Assembly (NCBI GenBank): GCA_017453565.1
Contig: JAFTEQ010000054.1
Span: 1 to 37,527, forward strand
Direction of reading: 5' to 3'
Origin: Bacteroidales bacterium
GTDB taxonomy: Bacteria; Bacteroidota; Bacteroidia; Bacteroidales; UBA932
DNA: 37,527 nucleotides
Made by a program: the position numbers and the translations under genes. The notes below the pieces were generated by a model, which worked only from the letters and a program-made list of their open reading frames with translations, did no database searches and was not told where the DNA came from. Of the stretch, positions 14,972-22,628 are shown piece by piece (position 1 is the first letter of the stretch; the number at the start of each line of letters is the position of its first letter).

Positions 14972-15904
14972 TCAATTCTGCACGAGAGTGGGCGAGAAAT
15001 AACACGGGCTGTCGGCGATACAGCTGACGGGGGTGCCGTCGCCGAGGTGACCCAGGATCCGGCGTACGTGCAGGATGTTGCGGGTGTAGGCGTCGGGAGC
15101 CGAGGGGTCGAGCGAGTTGATGCGCACCAGCTGCGAGGAGTGGATGATGCGACCGGGCCCGATGCAGAGGGCCACGTGCGAGACCTTCTTCTCCCCGAAG
15201 AACACCAGGTCGCCCGCCTGCATCTGCTCCACGGGAACCTCCACGCCACATTTCACCTGCTGCGAAGCGTCGCGCGGAAGCAGGAGCCCCTGCATGAAGT
15301 AACAGAAGCCGGTGAGACCGCTGCAATCGAAATGCTTGGCGCTCATCCCGCCCCAGAGATAGGGTACGCCCAGGAAGCGCCGGGCCGTCGCCAGGATGGC
15401 GGCCGCGGTGACGGACGGATCAGACCCGGGCGCCACGGCCTTCCGGCATGCCCCGGCCCAGCGGGAGAAATCGACGACCTCATCGTGCCGCACCCAGCCC
15501 TTGCGGCCGGAAGGCAGCACCACCGCCACATAGGCGCCGCTGCGCCCTTCACCCTGCCGCAGCATATTGCCCATAAGCAGGTCGCAGATGCGCGGGGCGT
15601 GGGCGTCGGGAGCTTCCAGCACATGGGTCGCCTCAACCGTGCAGAGGTAGCGCGGCGCGGCGAGCCAGGCGTCCTTTTCCGCCTCCGAAACCGGCGCCAG
15701 ACAGAGTTCGTTCACCCAGCCTTCGTAAGGTTCTGGCGTGCGGACCTTTACCCAGTAACCTTTCTGCTCAAGGATTTCTACCACCGTGCCCATACGCGAC
15801 TGACTGTCGAGTGCCGATTCGTAGTCGGGCGCAGAGCGCAAAAAGACGGACGAGGTCTGTACGATACCCCAGGAAAGCAGGAGAGAAAGAAGGATGCCGG
15901 TCAT
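14972..15904 (-). CDS. SH3-domain NlpC/P60 peptidoglycan endopeptidase (YkfC-like)
   Basis: A 310-residue exported protein. A short N-terminal hydrophobic segment serves as signal, followed by an SH3b domain (about 18-75: VFLRSAPDYES, YWVKVRTPEPYEGWVNE) and a second SH3-like domain (about 80-150). The C-terminal NlpC/P60 (C40) domain runs from about 165 and has the catalytic triad visible as Cys194 (HFDCSGLTG), His243 (VSHVAL) and His255 (IIHSS). Proteins of this layout (YkfC type) cleave gamma-D-Glu-diamino-acid bonds in peptidoglycan stem peptides, for wall recycling or turnover. It has its own promoter region (15907-15934) and is probably a single-gene unit between two accessory operons. 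Confidence 0.9.
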   Translation of the reverse strand: MTGILLSLLLSWGIVQTSSVFLRSAPDYESALDSQSRMGTVVEILEQKGYWVKVRTPEPYEGWVNELCLAPVSEAEKDAWLAAPRYLCTVEATHVLEAPDAHAPRICDLLMGNMLRQGEGRSGAYVAVVLPSGRKGWVRHDEVVDFSRWAGACRKAVAPGSDPSVTAAAILATARRFLGVPYLWGGMSAKHFDCSGLTGFCYFMQGLLLPRDASQQVKCGVEVPVEQMQAGDLVFFGEKKVSHVALCIGPGRIIHSSQLVRINSLDPSAPDAYTRNILHVRRILGHLGDGTPVSCIADSPCYFSPTLVQN

Positions 15905-15906
15905 GT

Positions 15907-15934
15907 GTACGGAAATATTGTCCGTACAAAAATA
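15907..15934 (-). promoter_or_regulatory. -7 element with overlapping palindrome upstream of the NlpC/P60 gene
   Basis: The minus strand has TATTTTTG (15934-15927), a match to TAnnTTTG. Immediately after it come GTACGGA, 7 nt and TCCGTAC (15927-15907), a perfect 7-bp inverted repeat ending 2 nt before the ATG. The repeat covers the expected transcription start, so it could be an operator or an RNA hairpin that controls translation. Confidence 0.45.
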
Positions 15935-15949
15935 GACATTATTTGCGGT

Positions 15950-16576
15950 TTACAGTATTTTTCTCGTGATGGTCAGCCGCGCCGACACCAGATAGCGTCT
16001 GGAATGCTGGAGACTGACTCCAATGGCCGTCTTCGGATTCACGAAAGAGCGGTAATTGATGGAGAACGCCCTGTCTGAAAAAGTCTTTTTCCCTTGCAGC
16101 GGCCTCCCCCACCGGGATTCCCTTATCTTATAGGAATACATAGGACCGCTGTCGAAATACATGACATCCCGCTCATAGCCTGACACGACACCGGGGCCAT
16201 ACGCAATCCCGAAAGACAGCTGGGTTTTTCTCTGCAAACCAGCCGGGAAAAACTGCAGTCCGATCAGACCGGATGCGGAAGTGTACATAAGTTCATGCTC
16301 ACCGAAATCTTCCGGTTTCCGGATATGGGAATAAGTCCACTGACCGGAAAGGGAGAATGCGAAATAGTCAGAAAAAGGGCACAACGCACCCAGTTCCGAG
16401 CAGATTCCCCATTTGTTGTCATTATAAACCATAGGCCCGGAAGCAAGGGAGACGGACAGCTTTTCCCGGTACGAAACACGCTTGCCGACCATATCGGGGA
16501 AAACGACCCAGCTCTGAGCCTGCGCCGACGACATGAATGAAAGCGCGGCCATGAAGAAGAGGAACGACTTTTTCAT
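15950..16576 (-). CDS. Outer-membrane beta-barrel-like protein, unknown function
   Basis: A 208-residue exported protein with a signal peptide ending in SSAQAQ. The mature part is a series of amphipathic strands with aromatic residues (YREKLSVSLASGPMVYND, FAFSLSGQWTYSHI, GLIGLQFFPAGLQRKTQLSFGIAYGPG, GVSLQHSRRYLVSARLTI), consistent with a small 8-10-strand barrel. I do not recognise a named family. It is the last gene of the sigma-factor operon; its ATG overlaps the stop of the upstream lipoprotein gene by 4 nt (ATGA). Co-production with an ECF sigma factor suggests a part in envelope sensing or a response to it, by context only. Confidence 0.7.
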   Translation of the reverse strand: MKKSFLFFMAALSFMSSAQAQSWVVFPDMVGKRVSYREKLSVSLASGPMVYNDNKWGICSELGALCPFSDYFAFSLSGQWTYSHIRKPEDFGEHELMYTSASGLIGLQFFPAGLQRKTQLSFGIAYGPGVVSGYERDVMYFDSGPMYSYKIRESRWGRPLQGKKTFSDRAFSINYRSFVNPKTAIGVSLQHSRRYLVSARLTITRKIL

Positions 16577-17103
16577 TTGGCTTCAGGTATAGTGACATCG
16601 AAGATGCCCTTGGTAATGGAAAGATGCACATCGGGCATGTCCGCCTGCAGTTCAAGCTGTCCGGCCAGGATAACCGCCGACCGCTTCCAGAACCGCACGT
16701 AACCCGAAAGACCCGTAGCCCGAATTGTCTTCCATTCGGAGTTCTCCAATATGCGGTTCTCAACACGGATCTCCCCGTCGCCGTCGAGCGGGATACGCTC
16801 ATCTTCAACTATTTCACTTTTTGCAAGGCGGATCTGAATGGTAGACAGCTTTTTGGAAAGCTCACTCGCCTTATCCTTACCAAAGAGCGCCGAGAAAGAA
16901 AGGTACAGCGAATCCCGTTTCGCGTTCTTCGAACAGGAAACAGTCAGGGCGGTGAATACGGAGCCGTTTATTTCGCAACTGAAGGTGTTGCTGCCACATG
17001 CCGAAATATCTCGCTCGTAAGCGGTGTCGACAGAGCATCCCCATGAAAACAGGAATGCAGCCGACAGGAGAAACGGACGGGCAAGTTTGATCAGGTTGTT
17101 CAT
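16573..17103 (-). CDS. Lipoprotein of unknown function in the ECF operon
   Basis: A 176-residue lipoprotein (signal followed by FSWGCS, Cys23). The mature part carries FSCEINGSVFTALTVSCSKN, a beta-rich start, and ends with QLELQADMPDVHLSITKGIFDVTIPEAK. Both are common in Bacteroidota lipoproteins of the DUF6252-like sort, though I cannot name the family with certainty. It overlaps both neighbours by 4 nt (ATGA at each junction), so it is translated in step with the anti-sigma/barrel fusion upstream and the barrel downstream. Possibly the periplasmic or surface partner of the barrels. Confidence 0.65.
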   Translation of the reverse strand: MNNLIKLARPFLLSAAFLFSWGCSVDTAYERDISACGSNTFSCEINGSVFTALTVSCSKNAKRDSLYLSFSALFGKDKASELSKKLSTIQIRLAKSEIVEDERIPLDGDGEIRVENRILENSEWKTIRATGLSGYVRFWKRSAVILAGQLELQADMPDVHLSITKGIFDVTIPEAK

Positions 17104-18320
17104 AACAGGAATTTTATGCCCGCATACAGGGCGAATTGCAAGGGATTGTTGGAACGATAGGTAGCAAACGACGCAGCCGTCCGGCCGGAAGGAGATAGGA
17201 GCGTCCGCACCAGGGACGGTTCGAAATAGAAGCCGATTCCATAAGGAAGGTTGTACTGAACGCCGACGGCTCCAACCGCCGAGAAGCCCCAGCCGTCGGG
17301 GGTCAACCGGCTGCTTCCGTTATTCCCGTAAAGGCCCTTTTCGACCAGTCCGCCCAGACCGGCATAGAAGGCACCGCTGCCGGAAGTGAACGGCCAGACC
17401 CTGTCTACGCGCAAAGGCATACCCAGATAAGCGACGTTCTGCTCATACAGCTCCATCTCTCCCTGAATATACTCCGAAGAGTACCAGCTCATTTCAACGC
17501 CGGAACTCAGACGCCAGCGGCTTCCCCGCCACCAGTCCAGGCAGACACCCAGGGAGACGGGCGCATAATGGCAATATCTGGCCGTTCCGGGCGTGCCGCT
17601 TCCGAGCTTGGGGAAGTTCACGCCCGTCTGCTCGCGCTTCGACACGTTCGTCGAGCTCAACAGTCCGATACTCAGGCGCGAACGCTGTTTCCGGACGGAA
17701 ACGGGATCGGCCCACACGACGGGATCTTCCAGCACGGGGGGAAGCCCGTTGTCGGCAAAGGACTCCGTCCGGGGGCCGGGCGCCTTCTGCACTTCGACCG
17801 CTGCCGTTTTGTCCTCTGCAGCGACGGGCGCTTTCGGGCTGGGGACGGATGCTGCAGGGGCTTGAGCAGGCGCGTTCGGACCGGGAGCGGATGCTTTCGA
17901 ATCTGCCACGGGCGCTTTCGAACCGGGGACGGACGATACGACCGGAGAAGAAGCGGAAGCGGAAGCGGAAGCAGAAGCCGGAACGGGAGACGATGACATC
18001 CGGACAGCAGAAGGGGCTGACTCCGGAATGCTCCCTTCCGAAACGGGGACGGGCGCCGTTTCCGTCACAGCCACGGCCCCCTCCGCCAACTGCGAAGACG
18101 GGCCGGACCCATCCTGCACGCCTCCGGACCGATGAAGGACAGGCACCAGCACAGGTATGAGCAGCAATGCGGCAGCAGCCGTCCCGACAAGGATCCGGCG
18201 CCACGTGCGGACCCGCACGTGGTGCACATAGGCTTTTTCCAAAGCCTCGAAGCGCTCTTCGGAAACGGGTGCCGTCCCTTCGGAGAGCGGAGCGATCATT
18301 TTATCTATCCAGTCAGTCAT
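17100..18320 (-). CDS. Anti-sigma-like inner-membrane segment fused to an outer-membrane beta-barrel
   Basis: A 406-residue protein. Residues 1-42 are a short cytoplasmic region (MTDWIDKMIAPLSEG, ERFEALEKAYVHHVRVRTWRR) and 43-62 a single transmembrane helix. Residues about 63-205 are an Ala/Pro/Ser/Val-rich linker. From about 215 to the end there are amphipathic strands of an outer-membrane barrel (RLSIGLLSSTNVS, GVCLDWWRGSRWRLSSGVEMSWYS, GAFYAGLGGLVEKG, LQFALYAGIKFLL). The chain would span both membranes and the periplasm. The ATG at 18320 overlaps the sigma-factor stop in ATGA, which sets the start; a longer in-frame extension is rejected. Position and topology suggest that it holds and releases the ECF sigma factor. 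No recognised anti-sigma domain (ZAS) motif is visible. Confidence 0.75.
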   Translation of the reverse strand: MTDWIDKMIAPLSEGTAPVSEERFEALEKAYVHHVRVRTWRRILVGTAAAALLLIPVLVPVLHRSGGVQDGSGPSSQLAEGAVAVTETAPVPVSEGSIPESAPSAVRMSSSPVPASASASASASSPVVSSVPGSKAPVADSKASAPGPNAPAQAPAASVPSPKAPVAAEDKTAAVEVQKAPGPRTESFADNGLPPVLEDPVVWADPVSVRKQRSRLSIGLLSSTNVSKREQTGVNFPKLGSGTPGTARYCHYAPVSLGVCLDWWRGSRWRLSSGVEMSWYSSEYIQGEMELYEQNVAYLGMPLRVDRVWPFTSGSGAFYAGLGGLVEKGLYGNNGSSRLTPDGWGFSAVGAVGVQYNLPYGIGFYFEPSLVRTLLSPSGRTAASFATYRSNNPLQFALYAGIKFLL

Positions 18321-18877
18321 TGCTGTTCCTCCCAATACTTTTGTATCATTTTTCGCAGCTTTTCCCTGGCGTGCCATAGCAGCGATGATGAGGTTTTTTC
18401 TTTTATATGCAGTTCTCTGGCAATCTCTTCGTGTCGTTTGTTTTCAAAATAACGGAGCTTAAAAACCGTCTGTTGGTGCAGCGGGAGCCGGGCGATCATC
18501 TGCCTCAGCTCGTCCATCGGCGGCGAAGGCGGCGCCTTGTCGGGCGGATCTTCAACGGGGTAAAGCTCCGGTTGCAACTCATCCAGGTCCACTTTCCGGA
18601 AAGCGTCCGCGTTCCGCAAGTGATCGCAGGCCGCATGCACCGCAATCGACCGCATCCAGGCGAACAGGCTTCCGTTTCCGTGGCGCCGAAAGCGCGGCAG
18701 ACTGTCAAAGATCCTGACAAACGCCTCCTGAAGCGCATCTTCCGCCTCTTCCCTGTCGCGCAGATAGAGCCCGATGACATACATCAGCCGTTGAGAATAG
18801 CAGCGATAGAATCGCTCCCTCCCTTCACGGCCGCCCCGCAGCGCTGCCTCCAAAATGCTTTGCTCCTGATCAGGCAT
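18317..18877 (-). CDS. ECF-type RNA polymerase sigma factor
   Basis: A 186-residue sigma-70 family protein of the extracytoplasmic type. Region 2 covers about residues 20-90 (FYRCYSQRLMYVIGLYLRD, AEDALQEAFVRIFDSLPRF, FAWMRSIAVHAACDHLRN). A linker (PVEDPPDKAPPSPP) leads to region 4 at about 125-180 (LPLHQQTVFKLRYFENKRHEEIARELHIKEKTSSSLLWHAREKLRKM). It redirects RNA polymerase to a specific set of promoters. It is followed by an anti-sigma-like/barrel fusion with an ATGA overlap. Upstream, a three-codon open frame (ATG at 18881, stop TGA at 18872-18870) overlaps the sigma ATG out of frame and could tune its translation. A -7-like TATCTTTC lies at 18914-18921. Confidence 0.92.
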   Translation of the reverse strand: MPDQEQSILEAALRGGREGRERFYRCYSQRLMYVIGLYLRDREEAEDALQEAFVRIFDSLPRFRRHGNGSLFAWMRSIAVHAACDHLRNADAFRKVDLDELQPELYPVEDPPDKAPPSPPMDELRQMIARLPLHQQTVFKLRYFENKRHEEIARELHIKEKTSSSLLWHAREKLRKMIQKYWEEQQ

Positions 18878-18913
18878 TCATAAAAAAATCTTCCCTCTGT
18901 ATAATAAACGGAG

Positions 18914-18950
18914 GAAAGATAAGAATACTGAAAGAAAAAATCGATTTTTT
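18914..18950 (-). promoter_or_regulatory. Possible promoter region of the ECF operon with an AT palindrome
   Basis: The minus strand has TATCTTTC (18921-18914; one mismatch to TAnnTTTG) about 37 nt before the sigma start. Just upstream lies a perfect 16-bp palindrome, six A, TCGA, six T (18935-18950). It sits 9 nt beyond the manA stop (18960-18962) and could be a regulator site or contribute to ending manA transcription. No -33 TTTG is found at the correct spacing. Confidence 0.35.
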
Positions 18951-18959
18951 TCAAAAAAA

Positions 18960-19826
18960 TCAGGGGACCCAACTGAGGAGCAGCCGCGTGTCGGGCTCGA
19001 GGGCGGAGATGTCCAGATGGCCGGAACCCAGCGCCAGTGCGGCGCAACCCGCTTTGAGCACGGCGGAACCGTCGTTTTCAAGCCGGACCGAACCCGACAG
19101 GCACACCGCCACCAGGAAGCCGCAGCCGGGGATGGGCACGACCGACAGGGCGGAATCCGCGTCAAGCAGGTCGGTACAGAACTGCGGACAGTGCACCAGC
19201 GGCACCCGCTCCCCCGGACGGGGATCGGGGTAGTGCGTCCGATAATCGGGATAAGGCGTGAAATCGATGGCGTCGCGGGCCTGTTCCGTATGCAGCGGAC
19301 GGGGTTTTCCGTCGAGACCGGGACGGCCATAGTCGTAGATGCGGTAGGTGATGTCGGAGGTCTGCTGGATCTCGGCGAGCCGGCATCCGCCTCCGATCGC
19401 ATGCACGCGGCCGGCGGGCAGAAAGAAAACGTCGCCCTCGTGCACTTCGTGCCGGGCGAGCGCCTCCACGATGCGGTCTTCCGCCACCAGACGCTCGTAC
19501 TCAGCGGGCGTAATCTGGCGGGAAAAACCGCTCAGCAGCTGCGCGCCCGCGTCGGCCCCCGTCACGTACCACATCTCGGTCTTACCCTTGCAGCCGTGCC
19601 GGACACGGGCGAGTTCGTCGTTCGGGTGCACCTGGATGCTCAGGTCGCGCCGGGCGTCGATGAACTTCACCAGGAGCGGGAATTCGCCGCCGTAGACTTC
19701 CGGGAGCGTTTTCCCCGCGAGCGGCCCCTCGGCCACCACGGATTCGCTGCCCGGGACGCCGGACAGCACCCAGTTCTCACTGCCCCAGACCAGGGTCTTG
19801 ACGATGGGCCGGAAGGAGACGATCAT
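18960..19826 (-). CDS. manA: Mannose-6-phosphate isomerase, type I (short form)
   Basis: A 288-residue cytoplasmic zinc isomerase interconverting mannose-6-phosphate and fructose-6-phosphate. The cupin metal ligands are evident: SIQVHPND (H67), KTEMWYV (E84) and PAGRVHAIGGG (H142), followed by LAEIQQTSDITYRIYDYGR, the active-site signature of the family. The length matches the compact Bacillus/Bacteroidota version. It starts 7 nt after gpmA and so shares its transcript. It would feed mannose into glycolysis or supply GDP-mannose for cell-surface sugars. No clear intrinsic terminator follows. Confidence 0.93.
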   Translation of the reverse strand: MIVSFRPIVKTLVWGSENWVLSGVPGSESVVAEGPLAGKTLPEVYGGEFPLLVKFIDARRDLSIQVHPNDELARVRHGCKGKTEMWYVTGADAGAQLLSGFSRQITPAEYERLVAEDRIVEALARHEVHEGDVFFLPAGRVHAIGGGCRLAEIQQTSDITYRIYDYGRPGLDGKPRPLHTEQARDAIDFTPYPDYRTHYPDPRPGERVPLVHCPQFCTDLLDADSALSVVPIPGCGFLVAVCLSGSVRLENDGSAVLKAGCAALALGSGHLDISALEPDTRLLLSWVP

Positions 19827-19833
19827 CCCTGCA

Positions 19834-20580
19834 CTATTTCGCCTTGCCCTGGTTGGCTACCGCCGCCTGTTTTGCAGCCAGCTCCTCGGGATCGGCCAGA
19901 TAGTAGTCGCGGACGAGCTTCAAATCGTCGTCGAACTCGAACACGTAGGGCGTAGCCGTGGGGATGTTGAGCTTCACGATGTCGGCGTCGGAGATGCCCA
20001 GCAGGTGCTTCACCACACCGCGCAAGCTGTTGCCGTGGGCTACCACCACAATGTTGTCGTACTTCTTGAGTGCCGGGAAGATCTCGCACTCCCAGAGGGG
20101 CATCACCCGTTCGATGCACTGCTTGAGCGCCTCGGTGCGGGGGATGTACTGGTCGGGAACACCGGCGTAGCGGGGATCCTGCGTGGCGGAGTTGGGATCG
20201 GACTCGGGCAGGGGAAGGGGTTCCACGTCGTAGCTGCGCCGCCACACGAGCACCTGCTCGTCGCCGTACTTGGCCGCGGTCTCGGCCTTGTTGAGGCCCT
20301 GCAGCATGCCGTAGTGCTTCTCGTTCAGGCGCCAGCTCTTATAGACCGGAATCCAGTCCAGGTCCATGGCGTCGAGAAGGTTGTTGAGGGTCTTCACCGC
20401 CCGTTTGAGGTAGGAGGTGTAGGCCACGTCGAAGCGGAATCCGGCTTCGCGCAGGGCTTTTCCCGCATCAAAGGCTTCCTGGATGCCCTTCTCACTCAAA
20501 TCGACATTCGTCCAACCGGTAAAACGGTTCTCTTTGTTCCACTGGCTCTCGCCGTGTCTTACCAATACGATATTTTTCAT
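19834..20580 (-). CDS. gpmA: 2,3-bisphosphoglycerate-dependent phosphoglycerate mutase
   Basis: A 248-residue glycolytic enzyme converting 3- and 2-phosphoglycerate. It has the N-terminal phosphohistidine motif [10 protein letters not shown] (H9), the RLNEKHYG segment (E87), and [11 protein letters not shown] with the second catalytic His182. Length and the Arg-rich [12 protein letters not shown] region are those of the dPGM family. I chose the ATG at 20580, since a TTG four codons upstream adds nothing conserved. It begins 17 nt after the M3 peptidase gene and is followed by manA at 7 nt, so both housekeeping sugar-phosphate enzymes may be read through from the surface-protein operon. Confidence 0.96.
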   Translation of the reverse strand: MKNIVLVRHGESQWNKENRFTGWTNVDLSEKGIQEAFDAGKALREAGFRFDVAYTSYLKRAVKTLNNLLDAMDLDWIPVYKSWRLNEKHYGMLQGLNKAETAAKYGDEQVLVWRRSYDVEPLPLPESDPNSATQDPRYAGVPDQYIPRTEALKQCIERVMPLWECEIFPALKKYDNIVVVAHGNSLRGVVKHLLGISDADIVKLNIPTATPYVFEFDDDLKLVRDYYLADPEELAAKQAAVANQGKAK

Positions 20581-20596
20581 GTTTGCTAACAATTAA

Positions 20597-22618
20597 CTAG
20601 TCAATCAATCCGCGTCCACGCAGGAAGGCCGTGTTGTCGGGCTCCCGCCCCGCAAAGGACTTGTACAACGTCATGGGCTCTTCGCTGCCACCCTTCTCCA
20701 GGAAGGTCTCCTTGAATTTGGCGGCCAGGGCCAGGTCGAAAGGTCCGTCGGGCGACGCTTCGAAGATGCTGAAAGCGTCTTTGTCAAGCACTTCGGCCCA
20801 GAGGTAGCCGTAGTAACCGGCATTGTAGCCGCTCGAGAAGATATGGTTGAAGTAGGTACTGCGGTAGCGGTAGCCAATCTCCGGAATCAGCCCGATCTCG
20901 GAAGCAAGGGAAGCCTCGAAACGGTCGATGAACGCAGCTGCCTCATCACGGCTGAGCCCCTCGGGCACATCCTCGATCTCATGCCACTTCATGTCCAGCA
21001 TGGAAGCGGCACAGAGTTCCGTGGTCATGAAGCCCTGGTTGAACTTGAGGGCGTTGTTGATTTTCTCGACAAGGACATCGGGGATGGTCTCGCCCGCCGC
21101 ATTGTGTGCGTACTGCGCAAGCAGTTCAGGTTGGAACGCCCAGTTTTCGTTGAACTGGGAGAAGACCTCCACGAAGTCGCGGGTTACGCCAGTACCGCTC
21201 ACCGAGGCGTAATGGCACTTGCTGAGCAGGCCGTGCAGAGCGTGTCCGAACTCGTGGAACACGGTCTGCACCTGGTCTACATTGAGGTTGGGGGCCAGGT
21301 TGCCCACATTCACGATGATGGGACGCACATCCTCGCCGGCTTCATCCACATACTGCTCGCGGATGTTGTTCATCCACGCGCCGCCGCGTTTGCTGTCGCG
21401 CGGAAGATAGTCGGTGGTGAAGATGCCCACCAGGGACCCGTCGGCGTTGCTGATCCGGTAGGTCTGCACACAGTCCTTGTTGTACACGGGCACGTCGTGG
21501 AGTTCCTCCATCCGGATGCCGTAGAGTTTGCTTGCACAGAGGAAGATGCCCTTGCGCACCGAATCAATCTGGAAATAGGGTTTCACCGCCTCGTCGTCCA
21601 GGTCGTAGCGGGCCTTGCGGACCTTCTCGGCATAGTACCACCAGTCCCAGGGCTCGATCCGGGAACCTGCAGGCAAGCGGCCGGCTGCGATATCGGCATC
21701 CATGAGGGCCTGCATGTCGGCCCGCTCCACCTTGGCCTTGGCCACGGCGGCCTTCATGATGCCGCCCAGAAACGCGTCCACCGTGGCAGGGTCGTGCGCC
21801 ATCTTGTTCTCCAGCACATAGGCAGCGGAGTTGGGATAGCCCAGGATCCTGGCCTTTTCCAGGCGGAGCCGGAGCACGTCGAGCACCAGCAGCGCATTGT
21901 CATGCTCTCCCCCGTTATGACCGCGGGAGGTATAGGCTTCGTTGTACTGCCGGCGCAGCTCACGGTCCTCGGTGGTGGTCATCTTCTCGGGATAGGCGCT
22001 TACGCTGAAGCCGAACTTCTCCTTGAATGCATTGCTTTCCGCAAGGATGTTGTTGCCTATCTGCTGGGTCTTGGCGGCGATGGCCGCGTTGATCTCACGC
22101 AGGCGGCCCTGCTTTTCCTCAGGAAGACCGATACCTTCGCGCTCGAAGCTGTCAAAGTGCTTTTTGAGCACCACCTGCTGTTCGCGGGTAAGACCGCTCT
22201 GGTCGCCCTTGTAGATGGTGGCGATCCGCTCATAGAGCGCCTTGTTGAAGGAGATGTCGTCGCTGTGGGCGCTTGCCAGCGGGATGGCTTCCTCGATTAC
22301 CGCATCGAGGGCGTCGCTGCGGTCGGTCTCCGCCACGTTGAAGAGCACGCCCTGCACCTTGTCGAGGATGGAACCCGACAGTTCCAGCGGAACGATCGTG
22401 TTCTCGAAGGTTGGGGCCTCCGGATTGGCGGTAATGGCGTCAATCTCGGCCTTCTGCTGCTCTATCCCCGCCTTGATGGCCGGGATGTAGTCGCCGATCT
22501 TGATCTTGTCGAAGGGGGGAATGCCGTAGGGGGTATCCCATTCCGTGAGGAAGGGATTGCTGCGGTTGCACGAAAGGGTCATGGCAAGTGCGGACAGGAC
22601 AATCAGGAAACGTTTCAT
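20597..22618 (-). CDS. dcp: M3-family peptidyl-dipeptidase (Dcp-like) lipoprotein
   Basis: A 673-residue zinc metallopeptidase. It has a lipoprotein signal (LAMTLSC, Cys17) and starts NPFLTEWDTPYGIPPFDKIK, typical of Bacteroidota Dcp proteins. The active site is FHEFGHALHGLLS (H455, E456, H459), with the third ligand probably E484 in DFVEVFSQ. RYRSTYFNHIFSSGYNAGYYGYLWAEVLD near the C-terminus is the conserved substrate-binding region. The enzyme removes C-terminal dipeptides from peptides. The lipid anchor places it in the periplasm or at the membrane, unlike cytoplasmic E. coli Dcp. It follows the DUF5689 gene by 10 nt and precedes gpmA by 17 nt. Confidence 0.93.
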   Translation of the reverse strand: MKRFLIVLSALAMTLSCNRSNPFLTEWDTPYGIPPFDKIKIGDYIPAIKAGIEQQKAEIDAITANPEAPTFENTIVPLELSGSILDKVQGVLFNVAETDRSDALDAVIEEAIPLASAHSDDISFNKALYERIATIYKGDQSGLTREQQVVLKKHFDSFEREGIGLPEEKQGRLREINAAIAAKTQQIGNNILAESNAFKEKFGFSVSAYPEKMTTTEDRELRRQYNEAYTSRGHNGGEHDNALLVLDVLRLRLEKARILGYPNSAAYVLENKMAHDPATVDAFLGGIMKAAVAKAKVERADMQALMDADIAAGRLPAGSRIEPWDWWYYAEKVRKARYDLDDEAVKPYFQIDSVRKGIFLCASKLYGIRMEELHDVPVYNKDCVQTYRISNADGSLVGIFTTDYLPRDSKRGGAWMNNIREQYVDEAGEDVRPIIVNVGNLAPNLNVDQVQTVFHEFGHALHGLLSKCHYASVSGTGVTRDFVEVFSQFNENWAFQPELLAQYAHNAAGETIPDVLVEKINNALKFNQGFMTTELCAASMLDMKWHEIEDVPEGLSRDEAAAFIDRFEASLASEIGLIPEIGYRYRSTYFNHIFSSGYNAGYYGYLWAEVLDKDAFSIFEASPDGPFDLALAAKFKETFLEKGGSEEPMTLYKSFAGREPDNTAFLRGRGLID

Positions 22619-22628
22619 AAGCGGAATG

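Noticed and set aside
20581..20592. TTG start four codons upstream for gpmA
   Set aside because: The ATG at 20580 gives the conserved N-terminus and the extension is not conserved in the family.
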